This document shows positions 52,472 through 60,764 of a stretch of 64,000 nucleotides of DNA, piece after piece. The notes beneath the pieces are model-generated. The model made no database searches. It saw only the letters and a list, made by a program, of their open reading frames with translations, and was not told the DNA's origin. The first letter of the stretch is position 1, and each line of letters starts with the position of its first letter. The stretch is from contig NZ_AP022564.1 in the NCBI RefSeq assembly GCF_010727125.1, forward strand, positions 558,001-622,000, written 5' to 3'. The translations under genes were made by a program, and so were the position numbers. The DNA is from Mycolicibacter terrae (GTDB lineage: Bacteria; Actinomycetota; Actinomycetes; Mycobacteriales; Mycobacteriaceae).

Positions 52472-53518
52472 TCAGCACGCCAGGTGGTCCAGCGCCCTGC
52501 CCAGCAGCCGTGGCAGCGTCGCGGCCATCCTCTCCAGCTGCGGATCCGGTGTCGTACGGCGACGGTTGTGTTTGACGATCAACGACCAGGTCGCCGTCGA
52601 CTTGAAACAGGCCAGTGCCTGAAACCAGCCCAGATCAGGCACGCTGCGGCCCATGGTGCGCCGGTAGTGCGCGGCCAGCTCGTGCACCGGGGGAGTCCGT
52701 CCGCGATAGGGGGTGGCCCGGCCGTAGGTCTCCGGGTCGGCGTTGATCAGGAACCAGCCCAGATCGACCCGCGGATCGCCCACCGACCAGATCTCCCAGT
52801 CGACAACTGCGGTGATGCGCCCGCCGACACACAGCAGATTGCCCAATCGGAAGTCGCCGTGCACGAGTGCCGGCGGGCCGGGGGCCGGAGTCGTCGAGCG
52901 CAGCGCCGCGGCGACGCGTTGCCAATCCGGCACCAGTTCCTGCGGCACGGTGGTCAGGCTGACGCACCACTTGTCGAGTTCGGCAGCCGGCGCCACCACA
53001 GGCTCATCGTCCAGCCCGAGTTCAGCCGGGACCAGCCGATGCAGTGCCGCCAGCAGCTGCGCGGCGTGCTGAACCCGTTCCGCGATCACCTCGACCGGAC
53101 CCGCATCGACGGCGTCGAAGAGCGGCTCGGCCGCCGCACCATCGATGAAGGACATCACGAACAGCGGCGGTATTTCCGGTGGGTCGCCGTGGTCTTCGGC
53201 GAGGATCTCGGGCACCGGTACCGCCGTGCCCCCGAGCGTGCGGAGAATCCTGGCCTGGCGCAACACGTCACGGTGGGCGATCGGCGGCAGGCCGGGTGGG
53301 GCGACTTTGACCGCGACGCGGCGTCCGGTGAGCGTACCGGCGAACGTCAGGCTCGACGCCCCGCCGGCCAGCGCCCGCAGATCCGAGATCCCGTGTGGAG
53401 CGAGCCGCTGCCGCAGCCCGGCGAGAACATCGGCACTCAGCTCAGCGCGCCCATCTCGCGCAGGAACGACTGGGTGTGGGCGATGCGGCCGGTCATGGTG
53501 GCCGGGTCGCCGGTGCAC
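52472..53518 (-). CDS. aminoglycoside-phosphotransferase-fold kinase (ACAD10/11 N-domain-like)
   Basis: A 348-residue kinase-like protein with Lys71 in RRVAVKVAPPG, the catalytic loop HGDFRLGN at 220-227 and the metal motif DWE at 240-242 (AVVDWEIWSVGDP). Mycobacterial genes of this type sit next to FadE genes and are usually annotated as phosphotransferases. In mammals the fused kinase domain of ACAD10/11 phosphorylates 4-hydroxyacyl-CoAs. The annotated GTG start gives an 82-base overlap with the upstream SDR; about 25 Arg/His/Pro-rich residues at the front look non-native, so the true start is probably close to 53440, with an unusual codon. Confidence 0.85.
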   Translation of the reverse strand: MHRRPGHHDRPHRPHPVVPARDGRAELSADVLAGLRQRLAPHGISDLRALAGGASSLTFAGTLTGRRVAVKVAPPGLPPIAHRDVLRQARILRTLGGTAVPVPEILAEDHGDPPEIPPLFVMSFIDGAAAEPLFDAVDAGPVEVIAERVQHAAQLLAALHRLVPAELGLDDEPVVAPAAELDKWCVSLTTVPQELVPDWQRVAAALRSTTPAPGPPALVHGDFRLGNLLCVGGRITAVVDWEIWSVGDPRVDLGWFLINADPETYGRATPYRGRTPPVHELAAHYRRTMGRSVPDLGWFQALACFKSTATWSLIVKHNRRRTTPDPQLERMAATLPRLLGRALDHLAC

Positions 53519-54222
53519 AGCAGCAGCGCCGTACGGGTGATCAGTTCGATGTCCTCGGTATCCGTTTTCGCCAGGTCGAGGCTGCCGGCTCCGGGAGTGG
53601 CCACCGGGTTGGTGGGGGCTGCGGCGTTGACCGCGATTCCGTCGTCGAACAGCTCGGCCGCAAGGCTTTTCGTCAGCCGGTTCAGGGCGGCCTTGGCCAT
53701 ACCGTAGATCCCGAAGCCAGCGGTGCGGTCGAACTCGGAGAACGGCGGGCCGGAAGGCAAGTCTCCTCCCACCGAGGTGATGTTGAGGATCCAGCCTCGG
53801 CCGCGTTCGCGCATGCCGGGGATCGCCAGTTGCGCCAGATGCAGTGGGGCCAGTACGTGCATGTCCAGCATCAGCTGAATTCGCCGTTCGGGAAAGGTAT
53901 CCAGCGGGCGCAGAAACGTCACGGCGGCATTGTTGACCAGGATGTCGGGCGGGCCGACCTGGGCCACTGTCTCGGCGAACAGCCGTTCGCGGTCGGCGGC
54001 CTTGGACAAGTCTGCGGCGATAGCGATCGCGGTGCCGCCGCGGCCGGAGATCTCAGCCTGGGTTTGTGCCAGCGAACCGTCGTACTTGGGATCGGGTTGA
54101 GCGGTTCGGGCGGTGAGCACCACCGTCGCGCCTTCCTCGGCCAGGCGCTGGGCGATCGCTTTGCCCAGACCGCGACTGCACCCCGTGACCAGAGCCACCT
54201 TCCCGGAGCACCGTGTCGTCAC
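53437..54222 (-). CDS. short-chain dehydrogenase/reductase
   Basis: A 261-residue SDR: TGCSRGLG nucleotide turn near residue 15, NNAAV at about 95, Ser in NITSVGG and Tyr-x3-Lys in GIYGMAKAALN. The loop PSGPPFSEFDRTAGF before the Tyr is longer than usual. The C-terminus lacks the common TGQ-VDGG ending and reads TGRIAHTQSFLREMG. GTG 54222 starts it. It lies 44 bases after the P450 gene, so it may be part of the leftward operon from 57519. Confidence 0.88.
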   Translation of the reverse strand: MTTRCSGKVALVTGCSRGLGKAIAQRLAEEGATVVLTARTAQPDPKYDGSLAQTQAEISGRGGTAIAIAADLSKAADRERLFAETVAQVGPPDILVNNAAVTFLRPLDTFPERRIQLMLDMHVLAPLHLAQLAIPGMRERGRGWILNITSVGGDLPSGPPFSEFDRTAGFGIYGMAKAALNRLTKSLAAELFDDGIAVNAAAPTNPVATPGAGSLDLAKTDTEDIELITRTALLLCTGDPATMTGRIAHTQSFLREMGALS

Positions 54223-54266
54223 CGCCGCCTACGCCCTTCGTGTGTCGTCAGCAATTGACCGAGGAT

Positions 54267-55634
54267 TCAGTCGAGAACGACGGCTTCCCTGCGCTCGGTG
54301 ATCGGCAGGGCGCACTGCTGCTCGTCGCAGATCCGCTGCAGATTCTCGATGGTCTCCTCCAGCCCGGGGCCGATCCGCGGGCCGGGGGTGAACGTCGCGG
54401 GCAGGTGCCGCATGCCCTGGATGACGCCGATGGTGTCGTAGTGCACGGTTCCCTTCGGGTCACACCGATAGTCGGGCATCCGGTCGAGCACCGCGGTCAG
54501 CATCGACTTGAACACGGTGCGCGCCACGTTCGAACCCACGCAGCGGTGCACACCGAGTCCGAAGCTGAAGTGCCGGTTGCCTTTACGGTCTAGTTCCACC
54601 CGGTTGGGTTCATCGAAGATCGACGGATCCCGGTTGGCCATCGCCCAGGACAGCCACAGCCGTTCACCCTCTTTGAACCGCGTGCCCAGTAGCTCGGTGT
54701 CCTCGGCGAAGGTACGGCCGTCGCCGGCAGCCGGGGTGAAGTAGCGCAGGAACTCCTCGGTCGCGGGGTCCAGCAGGGTGTCGCGCTCCCGACTGAGCCG
54801 CTCACGCTCGTCGGGGTGCTCCGACAGCCACTCCAGCGAGTGGGCGGTCAGGGCGGTGGTGGTGTCGAACCCGCCGCCGATCACCAGGCCGACCATGCCC
54901 AGAGCGTCGATGTCGGGAACCGGTTCGCCGTCGATCTGCGCGGTGGCCAGAGCATTGACGATCCCCGGACGCGGGTTCTGTTTGATCTCAAAGTAATTGG
55001 TGAGGAGGTCGATGCCCATTTGCCGGTGCAGTTCGGCGACCCGCACCGAGTCGGGGTCGTGCTCGGGCGTGTAGACCGCCGCGTGGACCGGCTCGCAGTA
55101 GATCGTCCAGTTCTTCAGCGGAATCCCGAGCATCGCCAGCGTGAAGACCGCAGGCGCAATGTTGGCCAGGTCATCGACGAAGTCGATGCGGCCTTCCTCG
55201 ATCCTCTCGTTGATGCAGGCGCGCACGATGTCGTCGATGAAGGGTTCCCAGCGCTTGATGGCGGCCGGCGACAGGTACGGGTTGACCACGTTGCGGTAGA
55301 AGCGGTGTTCGTCGCCGTCCATTTCCAGCATGCCGCCACGGACCCCGACGGCACGTTTGGCCGGCGGAATGGAGATCCCTTTGTAGCCCTTGCGTTCGTT
55401 GTTGACATCGTGGTCGTTGGAGACGTGCGGGCACCGGGCCAGTTCGAAGACTTCCTGCGCGCCGGCCGCGACCCAGTGGCCGTCGTACGCCTCAGTCCAC
55501 GCCATCGGGCACTTGGCGTGCATCTCTTCGGTGATCGACTCGAAGTTCAGCCGGTACTCCGAGGTGTGCCGGTCGAAGTGGTAGGCCCGTTCCTTCTTGT
55601 GAGCACTGTTGGTGACGGCTTCGTTGATGCTCAA
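54267..55634 (-). CDS. cytochrome P450
   Basis: A 455-residue P450 with the I-helix IGGGFDTTTAL, ExxR in EEFLRYFTP and the heme loop SFGLGVHRCVGSNVART (Cys365). A tail of about 35 residues (EETIENLQRICDEQQC and onward) extends past the normal C-terminus. The start is a TTG at 55634, nine bases from GGGAG; the ATG nearby is out of frame. Its ferredoxin gene lies 19 bases upstream on the same strand. Confidence 0.93.
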   Translation of the reverse strand: MSINEAVTNSAHKKERAYHFDRHTSEYRLNFESITEEMHAKCPMAWTEAYDGHWVAAGAQEVFELARCPHVSNDHDVNNERKGYKGISIPPAKRAVGVRGGMLEMDGDEHRFYRNVVNPYLSPAAIKRWEPFIDDIVRACINERIEEGRIDFVDDLANIAPAVFTLAMLGIPLKNWTIYCEPVHAAVYTPEHDPDSVRVAELHRQMGIDLLTNYFEIKQNPRPGIVNALATAQIDGEPVPDIDALGMVGLVIGGGFDTTTALTAHSLEWLSEHPDERERLSRERDTLLDPATEEFLRYFTPAAGDGRTFAEDTELLGTRFKEGERLWLSWAMANRDPSIFDEPNRVELDRKGNRHFSFGLGVHRCVGSNVARTVFKSMLTAVLDRMPDYRCDPKGTVHYDTIGVIQGMRHLPATFTPGPRIGPGLEETIENLQRICDEQQCALPITERREAVVLD

Positions 55635-55653
55635 GGCATTGTCTCCCTTGTTA

Positions 55654-55857
55654 CTAACTGTCGTCGTCGGTGAGGATGATGGCCTGCTCCGGGCACGACC
55701 GGACGGCTTCGCGTACCAGGTCGTGCTGATCGGTCGGGACGACCTCATGTGCCGCCGTGGAGTGACCGTCGATGTCGTCGAGGTCGAAGGAATCCGGCGC
55801 GATCATCTTGCACAGGCCGTGGCCCTGACAGCGCTCCGGGTCAACCCAAACTTTCAT
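55654..55857 (-). CDS. P450-linked 3Fe-4S ferredoxin
   Basis: A 67-residue ferredoxin with C-x5-C (CQGHGLCKMIAP) and a distal CP (SCPEQAII), the three ligands of 3Fe-4S P450 ferredoxins. The position before the first Pro is Ala. It sits directly upstream of the P450 gene and is the probable donor. The acidic tail (TDDDS) is typical of the group. Confidence 0.93.
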   Translation of the reverse strand: MKVWVDPERCQGHGLCKMIAPDSFDLDDIDGHSTAAHEVVPTDQHDLVREAVRSCPEQAIILTDDDS

Positions 55858-55897
55858 GCTGCTCCTATCGAACGTGCCGAATTTCGTCGCGCCGCGA

Positions 55898-56758
55898 TCA
55901 GACGTGGTAGTCGTACCACTTGAGGTATCCGCCGGCGTCGACCCGCAACTGCATACCGGTGACGTAGCGGGCCTCGTCGGAGGCGAGCCAGAGCACCGCG
56001 TTGGAGATGTCCACCGGCTCGATGAACGGCACCTTCATCGCCTGCTGCACATAGAACGCCGGCTCGGCGTCGGCGCGGGTCGGGTGGTCCAGATCCGGCC
56101 GGAACGAGCGGTACATCGGCTCGCTCTGCAGCATCTCGGTGTTGCAGTTGGTCGGGTGGATGACGTTGGCGCGGATGCCTCGCACCGCCAGCTCGGTCGC
56201 CAGGTCGTGAACATACTGGGCGATAAGGCGTTTGGAGGTCATGTAGGCCATGCCGCCCGGGTCGTTTCCGGGATTGGCCTTCTGGTGGGCGTCCATCAAC
56301 GCCGCCGCCGAGGAGGTGGCGACGATCGATGCGCCCTCGCCCAGATGCGGCAGTGCGACCTGGATGCCGTTGATGGTGCCGACCAGGTTGGTGTTGATGA
56401 CGTCGATCCAGGCCTGCAGCGGCGGGTTTCCCTTCATGCCGGCCACACCGGCCTGCGCGACGACGATGTCGAGCTTGCCGAACTCGGCGATCCCGGCGTC
56501 CAGCGCGGTCTTCAGCGCCGCCGCGTCGCGCACATCGGCCTGCGCGGTGACGATGCCGCGCCCGGTCTTCTCGACCAGCTTGGCGGTCTCCTCGAGGTCT
56601 TCGGGCCGTGCCATCGGATAGCCGATCGTCTCGATGTCCTGGCACAGGTCGACCGCGATGATGTCGGCGCCCTCCTCGGCCAGCCGCAGCGCGTGGCTTC
56701 GGCCCTGCCCGCGGGCAGCCCCCGTGATGAATGCGACCTTTCCGGCAACGCGTCCCAC
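55898..56758 (-). CDS. mycofactocin-coupled SDR oxidoreductase
   Basis: A 286-residue SDR of the mycofactocin-linked class (TIGR03971-like as I recognise it). It opens with GRVAGKVAFITGAARGQGRS, carries the characteristic insertion after the second strand (IIAVDLCQDIETIGYPMARP, then DLEETAKLVEKTGR), and has Ser/Tyr/Lys in ATSSAAA and AYMTSKRL. Enzymes of this class hold NAD(H) permanently and pass electrons to mycofactocin, a peptide-derived redox cofactor. GTG 56758 follows AAGGA. No mycofactocin biosynthesis genes are in the window. Confidence 0.9.
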   Translation of the reverse strand: MGRVAGKVAFITGAARGQGRSHALRLAEEGADIIAVDLCQDIETIGYPMARPEDLEETAKLVEKTGRGIVTAQADVRDAAALKTALDAGIAEFGKLDIVVAQAGVAGMKGNPPLQAWIDVINTNLVGTINGIQVALPHLGEGASIVATSSAAALMDAHQKANPGNDPGGMAYMTSKRLIAQYVHDLATELAVRGIRANVIHPTNCNTEMLQSEPMYRSFRPDLDHPTRADAEPAFYVQQAMKVPFIEPVDISNAVLWLASDEARYVTGMQLRVDAGGYLKWYDYHV

Positions 56759-56799
56759 AGCTGTTCCTTTCGTTATCGAATGCCTCGGTGCGGTCAATG

Positions 56800-57519
56800 T
56801 CAGGTGTTGCGACCGCCGTTGACGCCCAGGATCTGCCCGGTGATGTAGCCGGCCTCCTCGGAGACCAGGAAGGCGCACGCCGCGGCGATGTCTTCGGGTC
56901 GGCCCATCCGGCGCACGGGCGTCTTGGCGATGTTGTCGTCGATGTCGCCGAGGAATCCGTGGTCTGCGGCGTTGCGCAGCATCGGGGTGTCGATGAAGCC
57001 GGGCGGCACGGCGTTGACCGTGATGCCGCTCGGCCCGTATTCCAGGGCCAGGGTCTTGGTGAGTCCGTTCACCGCGGACTTGGCCGCGACGTAGTGCGCC
57101 ATATAGGGGGTGCCGGAGTGCGTGCTCGACGAGGAGATGTTGACGATGCGCCCCCAGCCGGCCTCGACCATGTCGGGCAGCACCGCCTGGACGGTGTGGA
57201 AGACACCGTTGAGGTTGATGTCGATGATCTGCTGCCAGTCCTCGAAACTGATGTGGCTGAACTTCTTGAAGCCGTCCTTGCCGGCGGCGTTGACGAGGAT
57301 GGTGACCGGACCCAGCTGTTGGCGGATCTGCGTCAAGGCCGCGTCGATCTGGCCCCGGTCGGTGACGTCGGCGGCGAACGCCAAGTCTTGCTCGCCCGGT
57401 TTGAGGTCGATGATCGCCACCCGGTGGCCGGCGTCTCGCAGACGGGTCACCACCGCCGCGCCGATGCCCGAGGCGCCCCCGGTCACGACAGCCGTTCTCG
57501 CGAGGCCCATCTCGGTCAC
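56800..57519 (-). CDS. short-chain dehydrogenase/reductase (FabG-like)
   Basis: A 239-residue SDR with TGGASGIG, NAAGK, Ser in NISSSST and Tyr-x3-Lys in HYVAAKS, and the ending ITGQILGVNGGRNT. Oxidation of a 3-hydroxy or ring hydroxyl group is likely. Start: GTG 57519 has AAAGGGGA at six bases; an internal ATG at 57510 is the alternative. First gene of a leftward operon (two SDRs, ferredoxin, P450, possibly a further SDR and the kinase), with an operator 23 bp upstream. Confidence 0.88.
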   Translation of the reverse strand: MTEMGLARTAVVTGGASGIGAAVVTRLRDAGHRVAIIDLKPGEQDLAFAADVTDRGQIDAALTQIRQQLGPVTILVNAAGKDGFKKFSHISFEDWQQIIDINLNGVFHTVQAVLPDMVEAGWGRIVNISSSSTHSGTPYMAHYVAAKSAVNGLTKTLALEYGPSGITVNAVPPGFIDTPMLRNAADHGFLGDIDDNIAKTPVRRMGRPEDIAAACAFLVSEEAGYITGQILGVNGGRNT

Positions 57520-57542
57520 AAAGAATCCCCTTTCCAAGGTGT

Positions 57543-57557
57543 GAGAATCGTACTCTC
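57543..57557. promoter_or_regulatory. near-perfect operator upstream of SDR operon
   Basis: GAGAATCGTACTCTC, 11 of 12 fixed positions of GAGAATNNNATTCTC, 23 bp upstream of the leftward SDR start. A second, weaker site faces the divergent aldehyde dehydrogenase gene 150 bp away. Confidence 0.6.
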
Positions 57558-57706
57558 GTACAACTGTTTCTGGCAAGGCTCGGTGGCACCGGCTCCCAGC
57601 AGGGATGATGCCGAAACGCTGCGCTGCCGTGCCGTCCAGCGATAGGGCTGACGGGTTCCGACTCCGCTTGAGTTCTCCTCGTCGAGATGTATGATTCGCC
57701 GCACAT

Positions 57707-57721
57707 GAGAATGTAGTTATC
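57707..57721. promoter_or_regulatory. degenerate operator upstream of ALDH-mce operon
   Basis: GAGAATGTAGTTATC, 10 of 12 fixed positions of the palindrome, with a perfect left half. It ends four bases before the ribosome site GGGAGG and 15 bases before ATG 57737. If functional it would control the operon that ends in the mce genes. Confidence 0.45.
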
Positions 57722-57736
57722 CGGCGGGAGGCTTGC

Positions 57737-59245
57737 ATGGGTTCGCAGGAAACGGCAGCGACCACCACCGACGGTGCGAAGGCCACTGCGCAGGTTGCCG
57801 CCCGGCAACTGCTGATCGACGGCAAGCTGGTGGGCGCGGAGAGTACCTTCGCATCGCTCAACCCGGCCACCGGGGAAGTCCTGGGCCACGCGCCGGACGC
57901 CGGGGTGGCGCAGGCCACCGCGGCCGTCGCGGCGGCGCGGCGCGCATTCGACACCGGCGACTGGGCCACCGACACTGCGCTGCGGATCCGCTGCCTGGAT
58001 CAACTGCATCAGGCTCTGGTCGAGCACCGCGACGAATTCGCCGCGCTCACCATCGCCGAGGTCGGGGCCACCGCGGCGCTGAACCAGGGCGCACAACTCG
58101 ACCAGCCGATTGCGATCGTGCGCTATTACGCCGACCTGCTCCGCGACTATCCGATGACCGAAGACCTCGGCAACGTCGAGAGTCGCGGGATGCTGCACCA
58201 CCGCTGGGTGGAGAAAGAAGCCGCCGGCGTCGTCGCCGCGATCATCGCCTACAACTACCCCAACCAGCTGGCGCTGGCGAAGCTGGCCCCCGCGCTGGCC
58301 GCCGGTTGCACCCTGGTGCTCAAGGCCGCCCCCGACACCCCGCTGGTGACGTTGGCGCTCGGGGAACTCATCGCCAACCACACCGACATCCCGGCCGGGG
58401 TGGTCAATGTGCTCAGCTCGTCGGACGCGCAGGTCGGCGCGGTGCTCACCACCGATCCGGACGTCGACATGGTCACCTTCACCGGATCCACCCCCACCGG
58501 GCGGGCGATCATGGCCGCCGCCAGCGGGACGCTCAAGCGGGTATTCCTCGAACTCGGCGGCAAGTCCGCGGCGATCATCCTCGACGACGCCGACTTCAAC
58601 ATGGCCGCGGTGTTCGCCTCGTTCTCGATGGTCACCCACGCGGGCCAGGGCTGTGCCCTGACGTCGCGACTGCTGGTGCCCAACACCCATCACGACGAGA
58701 TCGTCGAATTGATCAAGACCAACTTCTCCCACGTGCGCTACGGCGACCCAACGGACCCGAAGACTTACATGGGCCCGCTGATCAGTGCCAAGCAGCGCGA
58801 CAAGGTCGACGGCATGGTGCAGCGCGCGGTCGCCGCGGGAGCCACCCTGGTGACCGGCGGCGAGAAGGTCGACCCCGGCTTCTTCTACACCCCGACGCTG
58901 CTCACAGGAGTCGACCCGGACAGCGAGATCGCCCAGGAGGAGGTCTTCGGGCCGGTGCTGGCGGTGATCGGCTACGACGACGACGACGATGCGGTGCGGA
59001 TCGCCAACAACTCGATCTACGGGCTCTCCGGGGCGATCTTCGGCGCCCAGGACCGTGCGCTGGCCATGGCCCGGCGGATCCGCACCGGAACGTTCTCGAT
59101 CAACGGCGGCAACTACTTCAGTCCGGATGCCCCGTTCGGGGGATATAAGCAGTCCGGCATCGGCCGCGAGATGGGCGTCGCCGGTCTAGAGGAGTTCCTG
59201 GAGTCCAAGACATTCGCCACGCCGGTCGCCGGGCAGCCCGGATGA
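57737..59245 (+). CDS. NAD(P)-dependent aldehyde dehydrogenase
   Basis: A 502-residue aldehyde dehydrogenase. The Asn region reads AYNYPNQ (Tyr replaces the usual Trp), the Glu is in LELGGKS and the catalytic Cys in HAGQGCALTS. The end is NYFSPDAPFGGYKQSGIGRE. About 20 extra N-terminal residues are Ala/Thr-rich. It has GGGAGG before ATG 57737. The stop overlaps the CoA-transferase start (ATGA), so aldehyde oxidation and CoA transfer to the resulting acid are coupled in one transcript. Confidence 0.93.
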   Translation: MGSQETAATTTDGAKATAQVAARQLLIDGKLVGAESTFASLNPATGEVLGHAPDAGVAQATAAVAAARRAFDTGDWATDTALRIRCLDQLHQALVEHRDEFAALTIAEVGATAALNQGAQLDQPIAIVRYYADLLRDYPMTEDLGNVESRGMLHHRWVEKEAAGVVAAIIAYNYPNQLALAKLAPALAAGCTLVLKAAPDTPLVTLALGELIANHTDIPAGVVNVLSSSDAQVGAVLTTDPDVDMVTFTGSTPTGRAIMAAASGTLKRVFLELGGKSAAIILDDADFNMAAVFASFSMVTHAGQGCALTSRLLVPNTHHDEIVELIKTNFSHVRYGDPTDPKTYMGPLISAKQRDKVDGMVQRAVAAGATLVTGGEKVDPGFFYTPTLLTGVDPDSEIAQEEVFGPVLAVIGYDDDDDAVRIANNSIYGLSGAIFGAQDRALAMARRIRTGTFSINGGNYFSPDAPFGGYKQSGIGREMGVAGLEEFLESKTFATPVAGQPG

Positions 59246-60447
59246 AGCCGCTGGAGGGCATTCGGGTGCTCGAGGTCGCGATGTACGGCTTCGTCCCGTC
59301 GGCCGGTGCGGTGCTGGCCGAATGGGGTGCCGAGGTCATCAAGGTCGAGCACGCGGTCACCGGAGACCCGCAGCGCGGGTTGCGCCAGACCGGCATGCTG
59401 CGCGTCGAGGGCGACCCCAACCCCAACATCGAGCACGCCAACCGCGGCAAGCGCAGCATCGGCTTGGACGTGTCGATACCGCAAGGCCGCGAGGTGTTGC
59501 TCGAACTGGCAAAGCGCGCAGACGTCTTCCTGACCAGTTTTCTGCCCGGACACCGTAAGAAGTTCGCCATGGACGTCGAGGACATCCGTGCGATCAACCC
59601 GAAGATCATCTACGCCCGCGGCAGTGCGCTGGGCCCCCGCGGCATCGAATCGGAAAAGGGCGGCTACGACATGACCGCCTTCTGGTGTCGCGCCGGTACC
59701 GCGGCCACCATCACCCCGCCCGGTATCGAGGGCATGATCGGCCCGCCGGGGCCCGCCTACGGCGACACCATCTCCGGTACGAACCTGGCCGGCGGTATCG
59801 CGGCGGCACTGTTCAAACGTGAGCGCACCGGTGAGCCCTCTGTCGTCGACGTCTCCCTGCTGGGTAGCGGCCTGTGGGCCATGGGCCACACCGTCGCCTT
59901 GACCAGTCATCTGGGCGAGCGGCTGGTCCAACAGCCGCCCGGTGTGCACGGCTCGCCGATCAACCCGCTGGTCGGGGTCTACGCGACCGCTGACGAGCGC
60001 TATATCTCGTTTGTCATGATGCAACCCACCAAGTTCTGGGCCGACGTGTGCAAGCACATGGAACTCGACGCCTACATCGACGATCCGCGGTTCGCCACCG
60101 CGCAGTCGTTCGCCGAGCACACCCCGGAGGCCGTGGAGATCCTGCGCGAGGCGATGGCCAAACGGACGCTGCCCGAGTGGAGTGAGCGCTTCGCCACCCT
60201 GGCCGGCCCGTGGGCGCCGGTGCAGGACACGCTGCAGGCCGCCCAGGACGCGCAGATCCGCGCCAACGACTACATCGTGCAGGCCGGCGAACTCGAGTTG
60301 GTCGCCAACCCGGTCCAGTTCGACGTCACCGCCGCGGAAACCGGCCCGGCCCCCGGCTTCGCCGAGCAGACCGACGAGATCCTGTCCGACCTCGGGCTGG
60401 ACTGGGACCGGATCATCGAACTCAAGACCGTCGGCGCGGTCACCTGA
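59242..60447 (+). CDS. CaiB/BaiF (class III) CoA-transferase
   Basis: A 401-residue family III CoA-transferase: LEGIRVLEVAMYGFVPSAGA at the N-terminus, AEWGAEVIKVEH, the catalytic Asp143 within GGYDMTAFW, and the C-terminal region with RTLPEWSERFATLAGPWAPV. It transfers CoA from a thioester to a free acid without ATP. In this operon it may activate the acid produced by the aldehyde dehydrogenase that overlaps it, as an alternative to the AMP ligase at 12606. Confidence 0.93.
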   Translation: MKPLEGIRVLEVAMYGFVPSAGAVLAEWGAEVIKVEHAVTGDPQRGLRQTGMLRVEGDPNPNIEHANRGKRSIGLDVSIPQGREVLLELAKRADVFLTSFLPGHRKKFAMDVEDIRAINPKIIYARGSALGPRGIESEKGGYDMTAFWCRAGTAATITPPGIEGMIGPPGPAYGDTISGTNLAGGIAAALFKRERTGEPSVVDVSLLGSGLWAMGHTVALTSHLGERLVQQPPGVHGSPINPLVGVYATADERYISFVMMQPTKFWADVCKHMELDAYIDDPRFATAQSFAEHTPEAVEILREAMAKRTLPEWSERFATLAGPWAPVQDTLQAAQDAQIRANDYIVQAGELELVANPVQFDVTAAETGPAPGFAEQTDEILSDLGLDWDRIIELKTVGAVT

Positions 60448-60464
60448 GAAAGCCGGGGATCGCG

Positions 60465-60743
60465 ATGCCGCACGTAGCTTCGATCGGCACCTACCCGCCG
60501 TGCTGGGGAACCCCCCGCCGGCGGGCCGGTGACGACGAGGTTGCGCTGACCGCGAAGTGCAAAGGCCACCCACCGGGTGCCACCGGTGTGGCACAGTGCG
60601 TAGAACTCTTTCGAGCAGGTGCGCGGTACGGCGGTCAACCAGGTCGATGGTGCCCGGATGGCTTGGCGCACAACATCGGGGGGCCGACGGCGGTGTCGGC
60701 GGTCACCATCGTGGAAGGGGGCGGCAGCGATGGATCACGCTGA
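60465..60743 (+). pseudogene. decayed thiolase/HMG-CoA-synthase-like gene, internal deletion
   Basis: A 92-codon remnant. Its first 27 residues (HVASIGTYPPCWGTPRRR) look like the start of actinobacterial HMG-CoA-synthase/thiolase-like proteins. It then jumps directly to the C-terminal thiolase motif KGHPPGATGVAQCVELF and ends GLAHNIGGPTAVSAVTIV. More than a kilobase of normal gene is missing between these parts. The final part also has two compensating frameshifts: in another frame the DNA between reads EQVRGTAVNQVDGARM, the expected family sequence. The remnant lies between the CoA-transferase and mceA. It is probably non-functional as an enzyme. Confidence 0.8.
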
Positions 60744-60764
60744 CGTCGGGGTTTCGGCGGAGTA

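Noticed and set aside
55898..58732. 944-codon leftward open frame joining an SDR to upstream sequence
   Set aside because: Only the part from 56758 down is a real SDR; the rest is antisense to the SDR-operon spacer and the aldehyde dehydrogenase gene.
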